NCBI GenBank assembly: GCA_051530055.1
Contig: CM121342.1
Location: 11,408,001 to 11,472,000, forward strand
Length of the DNA stretch: 64,000 nucleotides
Direction of reading: 5' to 3'
Origin: Neoechinorhynchus agilis
Lineage: Eukaryota; Acanthocephala
Position numbers and translations under genes: made by a program. This document shows positions 1-12,000 of this stretch, piece by piece. The stretch's first letter is position 1; every line of letters begins with the position of its first letter. Below the pieces are notes generated by a model. That model made no database searches, was not told where the DNA came from, and worked only from the letters and a program-made list of their open reading frames with translations.

Positions 1-649
1 TCACTTGCAAGAATCTTCGAGAGCAGCTCGTAGTGGTCCCGCACGAAAGAATGTGGAAATATGCAAGGCTGAACTTTTTAATCTTATCATTTTAATTGCA
101 TTTAATTTCGTCTCATGAGAAAGCGTGCAGTCTATTTCATCATTGTTCGTATTTATACCTAAATTACCTTGGAAACGGTCGCAACTATTAAAAAAGAGTC
201 TTGTTTTCGTAGAAAAATTGTAAAATTTAACAAAAAATTAATATTTTCTCTATGCGGCAAGAATTTCCCTCATCGAGATTTATTTACATGCAAATTTTCG
301 AGGCCTCAAACTCCTTATCAAGCACCTAAAATCACATGTAGTAGCGGAGCTCATTTGATCCCTGGACGCGGGACCATCAATTTCCGAGGTGACCCTTCAC
401 CCTATGCGCAACTGCTCCACGGAGGTTATTTGTCGGAAGGACAAGAGCGAAGTTGCTCTTGTTGCCTTCCATTGTCCTTTCTTCGCGTTGATGAGAAAGG
501 CTTCCTTGATCAGCCTTCTTTGGAGCCCGTTCTTCACCATTCTCACTGTGATATCGGTTAGTTTCGACTACATCATAAATGTAATTATATTATCGATTAC
601 GAACCGTTATCGTTCGTTGTACCATGAAACAAAAAAAAAATGCGCACCA
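1..649. other. Unassigned left edge / 5' flank of LINE-A
   Basis: No host gene is recognisable here. Open frames exist across 169-560 but have no family features, and the frame that begins at 389 simply runs into ORF1 of the LINE that follows. The stretch just before 650 may be the 5' untranslated leader of that LINE. No target-site duplication was found to fix its left end. Confidence 0.4.
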
Positions 650-2157
650 ATGTTTTTGGCGGAGGGTGGCAAACGGCCACCCACTTCCCTGAGAATTCCC
701 GTACCTCCGGAGGTCCGGAGTAGTATTCTCAAAGACATGAAGCGCGACAAACAGCCATCAATCACTGATTCAGGATCGAATCCCACTTCTCAGTTCCTGT
801 TGGAAGGGTCCCTTTCTGATGAAATCCCCCAACAGCTGACATCTTCATTCAAAACTCAACGCGAGTACCTAGCCCTTCCGGTCAAGAGAAGGCCGTATAT
901 ACTCACAATCAAGTCAAATCCGATTATGCCTAAGGACGTAATTTACAACCAAAGCGTTGCTCCGTGGACGCGCTCATTCCATAACGATGGAGTTAAACGA
1001 ATTGATCGTATTACTTATTTCGGAGGTATTCTGAGAGTGTACCTAACGGACAGTATTTGGTTATCCAACTTGAAGGACTTTGTTAAATCCAAGCTTCCCA
1101 CGGATGTCTTCTCGGTGGAAGAGATTACTCAAAGGGTACAGTTCATTTCTAACGGTCTACAGCCCAATTTAGCTGCTGAAGACAAAGTAGAGTTCGAAAA
1201 ACTTTTCAACGTGAAGATAAAATTTTTCCTCAACTCCAGAAGGTCTGGCACTCCTATATCGATAGCGATGGTGGAAGGATCCAGGCAAGTTAGGGATGAC
1301 CTCTGTAAAAAAATACACTGTGCCTTTAATTGTTTTGCGATTCGATTCACACAGAAATCGGGAAGCCATCAAGATGACTATATTTTTTCCTCACTGCAAC
1401 CTTTGCCACAAATGGGGACACTGGGCTCAACAATGTCCTAATTCGGAAACCCCGAAATGTGTTCACTGTGCTGAGACAGGTCATTCTGCTCAAAATTGCC
1501 CAAACAAGTCAATCAAAAGATGTGTCAATTGCAATGGACAACACTCTGTATTTTACAAAGGATGTCCTGAATTCAAGAAGTATTGGAATTGGGCTCAAAA
1601 CGGGCAGCCCTTTGCTAAAAAAAGCGATAGCGCCGGGTGGAGACCGGCTGTCGCAGCAAACTCGTTCGCAGTGCCTCTTCATAGAGCAACCCCCTTTTCA
1701 AAAGATAACGATCTTGAAGAGCTCGGACTCTAAAGACTCGCATCGCTTACCTCCATCGCAGTTGGTTACCATGGAAATTCTGGAGGAACGTTTAGAGGAG
1801 TCTTGTAACAAACTTCTAACGGTCATGCAGGCGCGCTTCACTGAGGCCATCGTGGCTTTTGAGAGGAAGCTGAGTACACTCATTGGGAACTTGGTCAATC
1901 TTCCTGATTTGATTTCATCGAGTTTACCTAGTCAACGTGGTGCAAAGCTAAAAAGAGCGAATGCGACGGAAAAAAACTCTCATGGGGCCAAGAAACTCAA
2001 TGTCGATTCTAGTATAAACCACTCAGATATCGAGGACGTCGTCATGGAAGTCGAAGAAACCGACTCTGAATATGTTAACAGGATCATTAACACTCAATCC
2101 TCGCTCATTAACAACGGAACTGCGGCCCTAATATCAGGTAAAGTCGCCAGAATATGA
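650..2157 (+). pseudogene. LINE-A ORF1, gag-like RNA-binding protein (frameshifted)
   Basis: ORF1 of the LINE would coat the element RNA as a nucleic-acid chaperone. I prefer the start at 650, because the upstream part of the frame is hydrophobic and unlike gag. The N-terminal part is polar, followed by an RRM-like block (about 1010-1380) and then three zinc knuckles at roughly 1395-1575, with cores CNLCHKWGHWAQQC, CVHCAETGHSAQNC and CVNCNGQHSVFYKGC. The C-terminal part (about 1735-2157) is helical and acidic. The knuckles lie in a different frame from the N-terminal block, and the C-terminal block lies in a third frame, so at least two frameshifts interrupt this copy. A stop precedes ORF2 by about 40 bases. 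Confidence 0.8.
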
Positions 2158-2193
2158 TAACTCGAAGGCACAGGTAATGGTGGGGATCTCCGG

Positions 2194-4539
2194 GTGCTGC
2201 AATGGAATTGTGGAGGGGCGGCCAATCTTACCAGGCTCGCTCGGTTCACACCAGGCGTTTCCATCATCTTACTGCAGGAAACGAAAAGTATTCACACTCT
2301 ACACCAACTTTATAACTATCTACCTCATCTTAACTGTTCAATGTTCTCCTCTTTTATTACTGGCCCATTCAGTCCCGCCTCACAAGGTCTTATTTCAATT
2401 TTTCATTCCTCCTTAAATCCCCAACTTATAGCCTCCTACACCTCACCGGAAATGTCGTACTCACTTTTTAAATTTCTCTTTAATCGGAAGTACCTTTCGA
2501 TTGTTAATTTGTACATCAGACCGGGTTTTATTCATCGTCCATATATCAAAAACAAAATCAAATGGCTTCTCAATGCGAATATCGACTTTGTTGTGGGGGA
2601 TTTTAACGACCCATCTTTAAAATGGTCCAGAGCCATTGTCAACGCAGTCAAACCTCTTTACTCTCTAACCCTCCCAAATACTCCGTCTTTCCACAATCTC
2701 GTTTTAAATACACACTCGTTCTTAGATCTGATAATCTTTAAGAGATATCTTAACTTTTCAATTCAATTCGATCGTCAGGTGTCTCTCTTTGACCTCCTAG
2801 GGCATGATATCCTTATCTGGTCATTCGGTCCTATGAATGCACTCCGCAAATCATATCACATTTCTCCACTCAACGTGGCCTTTTTCCGTCTAATCAGCCA
2901 AATCGCTCTATCTTCGAGCACCTTACAATCTAATCGGTCATCCATTTTACCGTCTGTCAATAACATCCTCAATTTGGTTGCTAATACCTTTCTGTTTCGA
3001 ACGGTAAAGGTTTTCTCTCGTCATTACGAAAGTCGCTCTCTTCGCTTTCTCGGAAGCCAACTTTTTCTGGCCAAACGTTCTGGAGACGTACTTCTCACGA
3101 AAATCTTATCTAGTTATTATTGGGCAGCCCAATGTCGACAGAGGATGCAACAGAAAGCAAATCTTCTTAATAGCCTGAAACCCTTTTCCTCACATTGGTG
3201 GCACACTTTTCAAAGTAAGAGATACATACCATGGAAATCGAAAATCTCCGGCTGGTTAAAATCAACGTCTCTAGACGATATTTTGGGAGCCATTTTTGCT
3301 TTTCATTCAGAGGGCTCTGTCATGGGTGCTTTACCCGTGACAATCTTACGACGGGTCTTTGCCGGTCGTGTAGATATTTTATTAAGTGACATCCTAAAAG
3401 TATGGTCCGACAATCCGAAATTGGCATCCTCCAACTCAAGCTCAGGCACCAAAATCTTTACTTTACTTCCCCGGGACTGCATCCTAAGGCTGGCCGAATT
3501 AATGCTGAACTGCTCCCCTTATGCTTGGAGAGAGATTAATGTGGCTCGGCGTATTTTTCTTATTAAAAATGGGAAAAAGTCAGTCTCTCAGCCTAAGGAT
3601 CTCCGCCCAATTTCCCTACAGAACCCCTTTGTAACCATTTACGAACGAGCCTTAGCACTTCGCTTGAGAGCCTTTATAACAGAAAATAGCTGCATATCGA
3701 CTAATTGCCACGGTTTTCAAAAGGGGAAATCCGTACACTCTGCTTTAACCAATATTTACGATAACTTCACTAACACCAATCTACCCTTGAAAGCCATAAT
3801 GGCTGTTGATCTATCTCAAGCGTTCGACAAGATATCTTTGTCTTTTATTATCGAGATACTGGATTTATTTAGCGTTCCTCATAATTTGATCTCCCGAATT
3901 CACAATATTCTTTTTACCAAGTCCTTCTTTTACGAGGATGATGCTTCGAAATCAACCTATTACATGACCACGGGTGTCCCACAAGGTTCACCGCTTTCCC
4001 CGATCCTGTTTCTACTTGCTTCGCAGTATATAGTTAAAAATTTCAAAACCCGTAATGTTTCTATAACCTGTTATGCGGATGACTTAACTTTCGTATTCTC
4101 TGCGCACAGAACTTTCAAACTCAAAAGTTTGATTGAGCAGTGCATCCACTACCTCAATGTAGTCTTACCTCGTATGAATTTATCCCTCAATCCCTCCAAA
4201 TCGTTCTGTATCTTCAAGGTTCGCTCAGGTAAACTTCGAAGGGATCTCAAATCATTTTTTAACAATCTAATGAACCCCTTGAATCAGAAGCGAGCGGATA
4301 ATGCCAATACTCCACTAAAATTACGCATTCTTGGACATACGTTAACGGTCAATCTGTCACCCAGAACCGATATCAATAAGTTGAAAAGGTTGCTAAAAGT
4401 GGGCAAAAAAATGGCCAACCGAGCGATGAAACTAGGCCTGAACTCGTTACAAGCGCAAGCTATTTGGAAAACCTGGTGTATCCCCGGCCTTGTCTTCTTT
4501 TCCAGAGGTCGCCCCCCGAACATAAGGCCTCCTTTATAG
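2194..4539 (+). CDS. LINE-A ORF2: endonuclease-reverse transcriptase
   Basis: ORF2 makes the nick and copies the RNA by target-primed reverse transcription. The 781 codons are open. The start LQWNCGG is the usual opening of APE endonucleases in this group; later endonuclease motifs LQETK (about residue 30) and VVGDFND (about residue 133) are visible. The RT palm shows AVDLSQAFDKIS (motif A region), GVPQGSPLSPILF (motif B) and CYADDLTF (motif C, catalytic DD), so the active site is intact. At the end the frame stops at 4539, but a neighbouring frame continues with a sensible C-terminus (PFSWAGELKKFCEPRIGR) to about 4636. This suggests one frameshift near the end. The family call is firm; the clade is less sure. 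Confidence 0.88.
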   Translation: MLQWNCGGAANLTRLARFTPGVSIILLQETKSIHTLHQLYNYLPHLNCSMFSSFITGPFSPASQGLISIFHSSLNPQLIASYTSPEMSYSLFKFLFNRKYLSIVNLYIRPGFIHRPYIKNKIKWLLNANIDFVVGDFNDPSLKWSRAIVNAVKPLYSLTLPNTPSFHNLVLNTHSFLDLIIFKRYLNFSIQFDRQVSLFDLLGHDILIWSFGPMNALRKSYHISPLNVAFFRLISQIALSSSTLQSNRSSILPSVNNILNLVANTFLFRTVKVFSRHYESRSLRFLGSQLFLAKRSGDVLLTKILSSYYWAAQCRQRMQQKANLLNSLKPFSSHWWHTFQSKRYIPWKSKISGWLKSTSLDDILGAIFAFHSEGSVMGALPVTILRRVFAGRVDILLSDILKVWSDNPKLASSNSSSGTKIFTLLPRDCILRLAELMLNCSPYAWREINVARRIFLIKNGKKSVSQPKDLRPISLQNPFVTIYERALALRLRAFITENSCISTNCHGFQKGKSVHSALTNIYDNFTNTNLPLKAIMAVDLSQAFDKISLSFIIEILDLFSVPHNLISRIHNILFTKSFFYEDDASKSTYYMTTGVPQGSPLSPILFLLASQYIVKNFKTRNVSITCYADDLTFVFSAHRTFKLKSLIEQCIHYLNVVLPRMNLSLNPSKSFCIFKVRSGKLRRDLKSFFNNLMNPLNQKRADNANTPLKLRILGHTLTVNLSPRTDINKLKRLLKVGKKMANRAMKLGLNSLQAQAIWKTWCIPGLVFFSRGRPPNIRPPL

Positions 4540-4750
4540 ACGCCTTCACCCAGCACCTAGATTCCCTCCCATTTTCCTGGGCCGGAGAGTTAAAGAAGTT
4601 CTGTGAACCCAGAATTGGGCGGTGGACAACATGACAGCTATTCTCTCACCAAACCGTTAATCTGTTCGATAAATAAGTCACGATTGCGCTCTAAAACCAT
4701 GATAAATAAATATATCCATGAAACGTTTTCGCGGTTCCGTTAGCTAAATA

Positions 4751-5849
4751 AAACCACGTTTTCGGTTCTACAACACTCACCTTCGCTCCTCCGAAGTCGA
4801 CTGTGTGGTCGTTTTGCACTGCGTGGTCGAAAATGGCCTATGACACGTCACTCCGTTTGAGTGCGTATTCATGCTCTCTTTTCTAAGTACCCTGTTTCGT
4901 TTGTAAAATATAGATGTGGTCTCGAGGATGGAAAAACTCGCCGTATAGAGAAGATGAACTGAACCCCACGAAGGAAAAACTTGATCGAAATAATTAATAT
5001 TTTTACTGAAGGTATTTTTTAATATACTAAATTTGATTATTCAATTAAATTAATCGCTACCCAGCTCGGAGCTGATCAAGGTCGTACCCGTAATGCTGGT
5101 GACATTCCTTCGCTGGACGGCCATGTTTATCCTCCGATTAAAGTCTTACACTCCTGTGGTCGCTTCCCTCATTCGAAGGCCCAATTCGTCGCATAGTTTA
5201 GCCCCCCTACGTTTTCTGCCAAAGTGGTCCTTTCCAATATTTACAAAATCAAATAAGAGATTATTTTTAACAATAAAGCTAAATTTATGCAATTCTCCCC
5301 TTTATTTTGCCGCACAAACCACGTTCCATTGTATTTAAATTTCATAATAAAAATCCCAATGTGAGATTTCTTAATTCGACGTATTTAGCCGTTTTTCTTT
5401 TACTCCAACGCTGCACCTTCCTACACCGAGGTGTTGCCGGTACCAAGACTAGACCGAACCTTTTTCCAATTTTTGAACTTCTTTCATTCCACACATCAGC
5501 TTGACCATCTCTTTAACTCGGTAGCGCTTTCTTGGATAAAATGTTGAGAGGGAATTCAATAGGAAGCTTCCCAAACTAGAATTGGTCTGCCAACAGGACA
5601 GGGATCTCAAAAAAATGGCACAATGTTCTTCAGGTAACACTAATAATTGAAGGCCAGCAAGATTTGTCACCATTCGATTGGACTAAAACGAAGTGTGTCG
5701 GAATGGCTTTTGAAAACGGGTCAGAAAAAGGCTCCAGAAAATGGCCATTAACGGTCGGATTGAAACGCACTTCTCGTTGAGAAAGCTTACGATTCTCTTA
5801 AAGTAGCGGGGTTTCCTGATCACGACCAGTATCGGGCTCATCGCAGGAG
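4751..5849. other. Unassigned interval
   Basis: I see no gene with family features. The region is AT-rich around 4980-5060 and pyrimidine-rich after 5090. Short open frames (5093-5338, 5307-5504) carry no recognisable motif. It may hold decayed LINE sequence. Confidence 0.3.
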
Positions 5850-6065
5850 GCCGGAGCTTAAATGAACGCTGTTCCCATCAGCACCATGGGGCTCGATAAC
5901 GAAGCAGTGAAGGTATCACTTAGTCTCTCTCGAATTGTAACCTACACAAACGCTGATGTGGTTACAAATCGTCAAGTGACCGCTTCGCGAGAAACACTGA
6001 GCTCAACGCTATCATTAGCAGGGTCTTGGACTTTGTCCGTGTCCCTAATATCCTCGAGTCTGGGC
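5850..6065 (+). mobile_element. REL-family retrotransposon fragment
   Basis: Decayed protein sense on the plus strand matches the C-terminal domain of the REL-type non-LTR family found better preserved at 51948-52440 and 54955-57528. Readable pieces are STMGLDNEAVKVSLSL, matching the SMGTLL..K-VRIGVFL block, then DRFARNTELNAIISRVLDF and RVPNILES, which match GRFSRHAELNDIISRALDT and NVPNILEPS in the other copies. The pieces fall in more than one frame, so this is a small dead fragment. It is the only copy of this family on the plus strand. Confidence 0.65.
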
Positions 6066-6960
6066 ATGGTGATATGAAAATCATAGTCCCGATTCAGAAA
6101 GACTCTCGCTTGTCTTTGAGCTTGATTTTCGCGCTCGCCAAAATGTATAATTTGCGAGAAAACTTGAAATATTAAAACTATTCTTGCACTCCTCCCTCAA
6201 GGATATAAATCGCATCATTTTTATCACTGCAATACCTAAATCCTCTGTACCGCTACCATAATTCTTCGCATCACGTAACTGCTTTCCCCCGACTTGCATT
6301 CTGCATTTTCTTCCCCCAACAACTGTTGTGCGCATTCCCTCCAAAAATCCTCCTAAGCGGCACCCACGTTTTCTCAAATTAACTTTTAATTCAACACTCA
6401 TTGCCTTTGTCTTCGTTAACAGGATATACAAGCTCCTTACTTCACAGCTTCTTTTTCAAATCTACCCGCATTTCACCACCCCTCCAAACTCAACCCACAC
6501 TTCATCTTCCCAGTATAATCCTTCGCTTTTAACGAACGCCATAGAACATCTTACACATCCCAAAAAATCGAGGAGCAAGCGATTCCACAACTTCTTTGAC
6601 TACGTGCAACTCCACCGGCGCCCAAAAAATACATAGGTCAATCGCCCTGTCCTTCCACGTGAAACACGGCCTCCCTTCCGAAATAAGTAAAAAATTATAA
6701 CTCAATCCTTACACAAATATACCATAAATCAGCATTTCCAATCGTGGCTGATCACATCAATTCTCAACTCAAAACTTGTTCCTCGCAGTGTCAATCATTA
6801 ATCCCAACAGTCCCTCGAGATCAAAAACTTGTATTTATTCATCCATTTCCCCCGCAAATTCTGCAATCTGCTCTCATAAAATTGTTCAAATGACCCTTTT
6901 GTAGCTTTTTTAATTTAAATTTAATTTTACATATACAACCCAGATATAGTTGATTTATTT
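6066..6960. other. Unassigned, pyrimidine-rich interval
   Basis: The plus strand is C/T-rich between about 6190 and 6650, with the base composition of the LINE-B coding strand elsewhere in the window, but I could not align a domain. An open frame at 6328-6636 is basic and shows no family motif. From 6660 to 6960 the sequence is AT-rich with nothing visible. Confidence 0.3.
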
Positions 6961-7744
6961 GCCTAGCTTTCGCCGTATGACGGCTTCAACTGGGCAATCT
7001 AAAATGTGTGAGGTGGGGAGACACAAACAGGTCACGACATCCGCATCGACTCGGTGAGGTGCATCCGCCCGCCCTCATCCTCAGTTCTTTCCCGATTCGA
7101 ACCCATCGCCTCTCCCGAAATCAACAGTGCCTCCGCTATCGCTAAATCCAAAAGGAGTCTCGGGCTATATAAATGATTTCGGTAGAGAGGTTCACCTCGC
7201 CATCTGAATGGCACTGCGAATGGTGTTCCGCCCAAGGTGTGACTGCTGGCACGCTGGGGTTGAGCGCATTACGAACATGTTCCATGTAACTCGTTTGTTC
7301 AGCGGTCGCTCCGTCTTCCCAATGTATGTGACATAACGCCATTTCCTTTTTCTTTGCGACGTTCGCAGGTCATCTTATACACAACGTTGCGTTATCTCCA
7401 CACCGAGCACCACCATATTGACCCTTCATGCTCGTGTCCTTGCCTGGCGCAAAACTACACATCTTACATGCGCTCGGGCGTGAACTTGGTACTTCATGAT
7501 GTCCCCCGTCCTCGTCAACAAGGCGAACATTCATTCCCGCTCTTCGCAGCAGTCTTCTTATGTCGTTCGCGAATTGCTCGCTGACGAATGGAATCTTCAG
7601 AATGGGCTTTAACTTTTGCCGATTCCTCTCGAGATCATCAACTATTCGCTGGCTAGCCTTTTCCGAGCGTAATTTAAGTCTTCTGATCTCCTGACCTGAG
7701 TATCCATTCTGAGCCAACAATTCATTGATTTTCTGAACCGCCAA
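6960..7744 (-). mobile_element. PLE-1: Penelope-like element 3' half with GIY-YIG region
   Basis: The minus-strand sense at 7744-7370 reads KLKPILKIPFVSEQFANDIRRLLRRAG and KMCSFAPGKD, which is the linker that sits between the RT and the GIY-YIG endonuclease in Penelope-like elements. The GIY-YIG part follows in shifted frames near 7340-7200 (YVTYIGKTERPLNKRV). The fragment is 5'-truncated and contains frameshifts. Just downstream at 6965-6992 lies the hairpin-plus-CGAAA motif shared with the other PLE copies here. On its 5' side the element abuts a Gypsy RT fragment at 7756, an arrangement that recurs at 38300. Confidence 0.7.
6965..6992 (-). repeat. PLE 3' hairpin motif, hammerhead-like
   Basis: On the minus strand the motif reads GTTGAAGCCGTCATACGGCG followed by AAAGC. 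A perfect GCCG/CGGC stem is followed directly by GAAA. The same design (a loose CTGANGA-like heptamer, a short stem-loop, then CGAAA) occurs beside the PLE pieces at 37700 and 62070. Confidence 0.5.
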
Positions 7745-7755
7745 TCGTTCCGCGT

Positions 7756-8330
7756 CTACCGATGATGAGCACGTCCGTGCGTCCTGATGGAATATACATT
7801 TTTTCTATTTAATTTCAATCCAACTCGATTGAATCTATTAAATACTTCGGATGAGCTTGCTAGATGATCGTTTAGAGTTCTTCCTGTAATTAGTACATCA
7901 TCCAAGTAAATTGCGATGCCAGGAATTCCTTCGAGTAGTTCATCCATGTAACGTTGAAAAACTGCCGGAGCTGAGTTGATTCCAAATGGCAGTCGTTTGT
8001 ATCGGAAAAATCCTCGATGGGTCGAGATTGTCAAGTATTTCCTAGAGTCCGCGTTGACAGGTAGTTGTAGATAAGCATCTTTCAAATCGAGCCTTGAATA
8101 CTGCTCACCTCCCGCTATTTGGTTGACGATCTCTTTCCATGTAGGAATGGCGTAGTTATCGATTGTTAGATGTGGATTAATTGTTATTCTAAAGTCTCCG
8201 CGTATCCTGATATCACCACTGGTTTCTTTGCAATCACAATCGGCGCAGCCCAATCGATAGTCTTTACGTAGATCCACTTTCTCCAGCACATCTGATTCTA
8301 ATTGCTTTATCAACTCGTTTTCTACTTTGT
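7756..8330 (-). mobile_element. Gypsy (Ty3-type) reverse transcriptase fossil fragment
   Basis: Fossil of an LTR retroelement of the Gypsy/Ty3 group. The visible part is the RT core: RLDLKDAYLQLPV, RLPFGINSAPAVFQRYM and AIYLDDVLITG with the catalytic DD. Only a few hundred bases of pol remain, no LTR is attached, and the fragment is broken at both ends. It joins PLE-1 on its downstream side. Confidence 0.85.
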
Positions 8331-8404
8331 TTACTTTTATGTGTATCGCATGGATCGTCTAAAAATGGACTCTTGACGAATAAATCTTGTTGTTGTTGAT
8401 GGAT

Positions 8405-8480
8405 CGTGCAGGAGATCGGTGGGCTGTGTGCCCAAGGAAAATTATCAGCCGTGAAAAAGGCCACACATTGATACTTAATA
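8405..8480 (+). repeat. SINE 3' end fragment (copy 2)
   Basis: About 75 bases repeat the 3' part of the SINE at 8544-8880 with few changes: both contain GGGCTGTGTGCCCAAGGAAA and AATTATCAGCC, followed by a run of purines and CACACATTG. Only the tail half is present, as expected for a 5'-truncated insertion. Confidence 0.7.
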
Positions 8481-8543
8481 AAAGTTACCGGCTGGCTAGT
8501 CTTCAAAAAATAGAAAAATTCAATGGCCTTTAATTAACAAATC

Positions 8544-8880
8544 AAAACTGGCAGAATTTGTACATTCCGCAGTTATGTCGAGGTGCTCAAGTGGATTAAT
8601 GTCCTTGATCCCAGTTAAGGGTCAACTGGTTCCAATCCGTTACCGCCAATGACGCACAACCAAAGGAGACGAAATACCACTAAAGGTTGGAAACTCACGG
8701 ATGGGTCTTGCCTCCTGGAGGTATCTGAGGATCCGGAGGAATTTACAAACTCTTTACCGTATGCATCAGAGTCTAAGTGATTCAATCACTTATCTGATGC
8801 ATGAGATCCGTGGGCTGTGTGCCCAAGGAAAATTATCAGCCATGGAAAAAGGTCACACATTGGTACACAATAATTTAAAT
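8544..8880 (+). repeat. tRNA-like SINE (copy 1)
   Basis: This is a short interspersed repeat with a tRNA-like head. Internal Pol III promoter-like boxes are visible: TGCTCAAGTGG near 8582 (A-box-like) and GGTTCCAATCC near 8629 (B-box-like). A better preserved promoter occurs in the minus-strand copy at 44390-44712 (TGGTCAAGTGG and GGCTCGAATCT). The two copies align through the middle (GACGCACAACCAAAG; GTCTTGCCTCC against GTCCTGCCTCC). The tail contains AATTATCAGCC and CACACATTGG. No protein is encoded. It presumably relies on a LINE for mobility; which one is not clear. Confidence 0.7.
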
Positions 8881-9070
8881 TGAAGAATATCCTGACGAAT
8901 TCTCAAATAAGAGGCATCAAAAAACGACGACAGAAGACATGGGCATGTTAGCAATTGCTCACAATCGATTGCACTACCAACGGTTCTCGCTTCCATTCAC
9001 GGGATACAAGTTAAGTTTTATGTTCATGATGGTTATTTACGATGCGTAGAGAACTAGCTGAAGTACAGAC
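8881..9070. other. Short spacer between SINE and INTS6
   Basis: No gene or repeat is visible. The 3' UTR of INTS6 on the minus strand should lie in its right half. Confidence 0.4.
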
Positions 9071-12000
9071 TTATTCCTCAATATTCTTATCTTTCTCATT
9101 ATCGTCCAAAAATATATGTTCTTCGAGAGCATTACTCGTACTTTCGCTAAGAACCAGATTTCGAATACGCTCATGCAACAAATTGTTTTCCTCGTACTCA
9201 GAAACTTCCATTCCAGCGATTCTCTTTCTACGGGCTAAAAAATCAGCAAAGAAAGATTTCTGATAATAAATAAGAAAAGGAATCGTTGGCTGATGTCTAG
9301 ATCTATCAAAATACTAAGAACGTGCCGCCTCGGTAACTGCTCTGCTTTGATCGCTTCCATTGCTCTATTAAACAACCGTTCAATTTTACGATCACAATTG
9401 CCAGCATTCCTTAGTTTTCTCCTAATTAGTTCAATACATTTTCGTGACACTTCAAATCTTTTATTGAGCAGAACTTCATCGGTTTCCAAAAACCCGCGTG
9501 CCAGGTCTGCCATTTCATCAAAATCACCATTTGCTTTTAACAGATCTTTAGCGTATTCAAATATAGTGCGACCACCGCCACCGGAGAAATCTTCAAAACT
9601 TAAATCGTCCAGGCTTTTGAAAGAAAATTTGGAAATGTATTTTTTTTCGCCTTTTTGCAATTCATCATTGACTTCTGTTACATCAGACTCTTCTTGGAAT
9701 TTCTCCTTTGTTTCGATTTCATCTTCTTCATCGTCCACGCGCGATTCCAGAATTTCTGCGCAGGGAGGATCGAAAGCCGACGTGTCATGTTCAAAGGACT
9801 GGCTACTTTCGTCAATGAAGGGCACGTTCAATACGTTCACCTCAGAATTTAATGATTCTCTCCATTGGCACAAATAATCCAACGTTTCAGAAAAAGACAT
9901 CGTCTTCAATTTCCGTACATTTTCCCGTCGATTGGCAAGTACACTTGCTAAGGAATTTCCTTGCTCAGCTTCGTGTGTTACAATCGGTTTGTATGGGTTT
10001 CCGAATGGCTCGCAGAATTGATTAGATGGATTGATTTCTCTTAATGGAGATGAAATACTTCCCGGGTTCTTGGTTGATACTCGAGTACGGAAAATGTTTT
10101 GTTGGGTCGCAAATCCAGTTTTAAGACAGTTTAAATTCAGTCTTTTGTTTACGGAGACGGCTACTTCTATTATTTCCCTGAACGATTTGTACTTATCTCG
10201 AAGAATTGACGATCCATTTAACTGGAATCTCGTGTTACTTGAGGACCCCGATGATGCTTTTACCGCAAAAAATGATCTTGCTTTTGACTGCGAGTGTTCA
10301 AGCAGCATTCGAGCATTAGACGAACACGATTCCAAGTAAGTCTTTATGTTCACGGGTATTAATGAAGGATGTTGGCGTTTATTTTTGATACACGCAACTA
10401 CCACTGAAGCGATAACCATCTCGTTGGATAGCTCAGTGAACACCTGCCGAGGATTGAACGAGCGTGAGGATGCGGTTGTATTATTCGAATGAGGCGCGAA
10501 ACAGTGAGCTAATATGAAAATTGATTTTGAAGATCGCGATAGGATTTAAAAACATCGAAATGGGGCGAGTCGGAGCGTCGGAAATAGTAAATAAAATGGC
10601 TAGTAAGTCTCGAGCAATAAGTGTTAACATTTTAGTGCGTGCAGAGTATCAGTTTAAAGAAGATATTATACGCCTGCTCCTTTGTCTTTTAAGGAAGACG
10701 GTCTAAATCAACGATATTTAGATGAAACGCCAATGGGTTTACCCTTTCCTCTATAATCTTCAATACATACTGACAGACCTTTAGATAATATGGAGGAATT
10801 TTGTCAATGTACTGCGACATAATAATTTGGGATACGGAGTTAAAATTGTCAGATTGACTGGACAGAAATTCGTTTCCTAATACAAAAATGCAAAGTTTTA
10901 TATTAAAAGTAAAGATTAAACGAACCTAGGTTGTGGGTCTTGGTCAGCTTGAGTAGATTTATGAAATCATAAGGAAGATTGATAAAACTGACGACGTTTA
11001 AATGCTTCGCATGGGGTATAAGAATCGCAAAAGGGCGTTGTCCATCGCTTGATCCATCTGTGTTTCGCATATAGACCTTCACAAAAGATGGTTATCGAAG
11101 ATTTTTTAGATTCTCTTACGTTCCACACGCTTGTACGATCACTTCTGGTGGCTTGCAATAGTTCATAGAAGGCCGAATGAGTGAATTGATAGTGATCACC
11201 TATTTCGAAAAGGTGTTTGTAATCGTCCGTGGAAAAATCGTGCTTTTCTAGACAATATCGAAGCCAGACGTTGCCTAATCGTGGTTCAAGTTTTGCCAAC
11301 TGCTGGACCACGGGGGATGATGGTTCAGGGAACGGCCATTTGTACGCTCTTCTGTTCATTCCTTCTTCATCCTTCATTAAAACAATTGGATATATTTGCA
11401 TTATTAGTCGCTCTGTTTCGTCGACGATAAAACATTCCGCGTTCAAGGTAACCCAACTGCTTTTAACAATACTCACAGGGCCACCAACAAATACTTTTCG
11501 GCGCTCTATCATTACTAGTTCAAACAACCAAGTATCCATTCGTGATGCGATTTGTTCGTATGAGGTCACAATGAATCCTTTAAGACGTAGACCAGTCATT
11601 CGCCCTTTCACAATCTCGGCCAAAAACCCAGTCTTCTGATTATCTTCAGCCATCGCATTCAAGCTGAATTTCAAGTCCTCCATATCAGAAAGAGTGGGAA
11701 AAAATACAAGTGCTATGACTTGGTCCCATCTGCACGGAAGCTCACATAGCTCCATTCCTGGAATATCACGACTTGACATATTCTGACAAAGCCAAGAATC
11801 GCAATCCTCTTCGTCACAATCAAATATAAATTTTCGATTTGTCAAAATAGTGATTAGTGTGACTTCAGGACAGAATGGCAGCATCCCCTATGCAAAATTG
11901 CCTTAAATTCCGAGTAATTTGGACAAAAAGCCTACTTCACCGTAATTATCCGTTTTTCTAAACAGTCGGCCAAGGTTTATCAACTCGAATGCGATTTTGA

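Larger units (their letters stand above)
650..4750 (+). mobile_element. LINE-A: two-ORF non-LTR retrotransposon (I/Jockey-like layout)
   Basis: This is a nearly full-length LINE with a gag-like ORF1 that ends in CCHC zinc knuckles, followed by ORF2 with an APE-type endonuclease and a reverse transcriptase. ORF2 has no RNase H domain that I can see. The order is typical of the I/Jockey group of APE-bearing LINEs. The right end is approximate: the last readable coding sense is near 4636 and the following AT-rich stretch to about 4750 may be 3' UTR. ORF1 is broken by frameshifts and the C-terminal end of ORF2 continues in another frame, so this copy is probably dead but fairly young. It belongs to a different family from the LINE-B fragments elsewhere in the window, judged from the RT C-terminal sequence and the 3' UTR. 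Confidence 0.85.

Noticed and set aside
9293-9877. 194-codon plus-strand ORF opposite INTS6
   Set aside because: It is the antisense shadow of the conserved C-terminal half of INTS6, serine-rich for that reason, with no features of its own.
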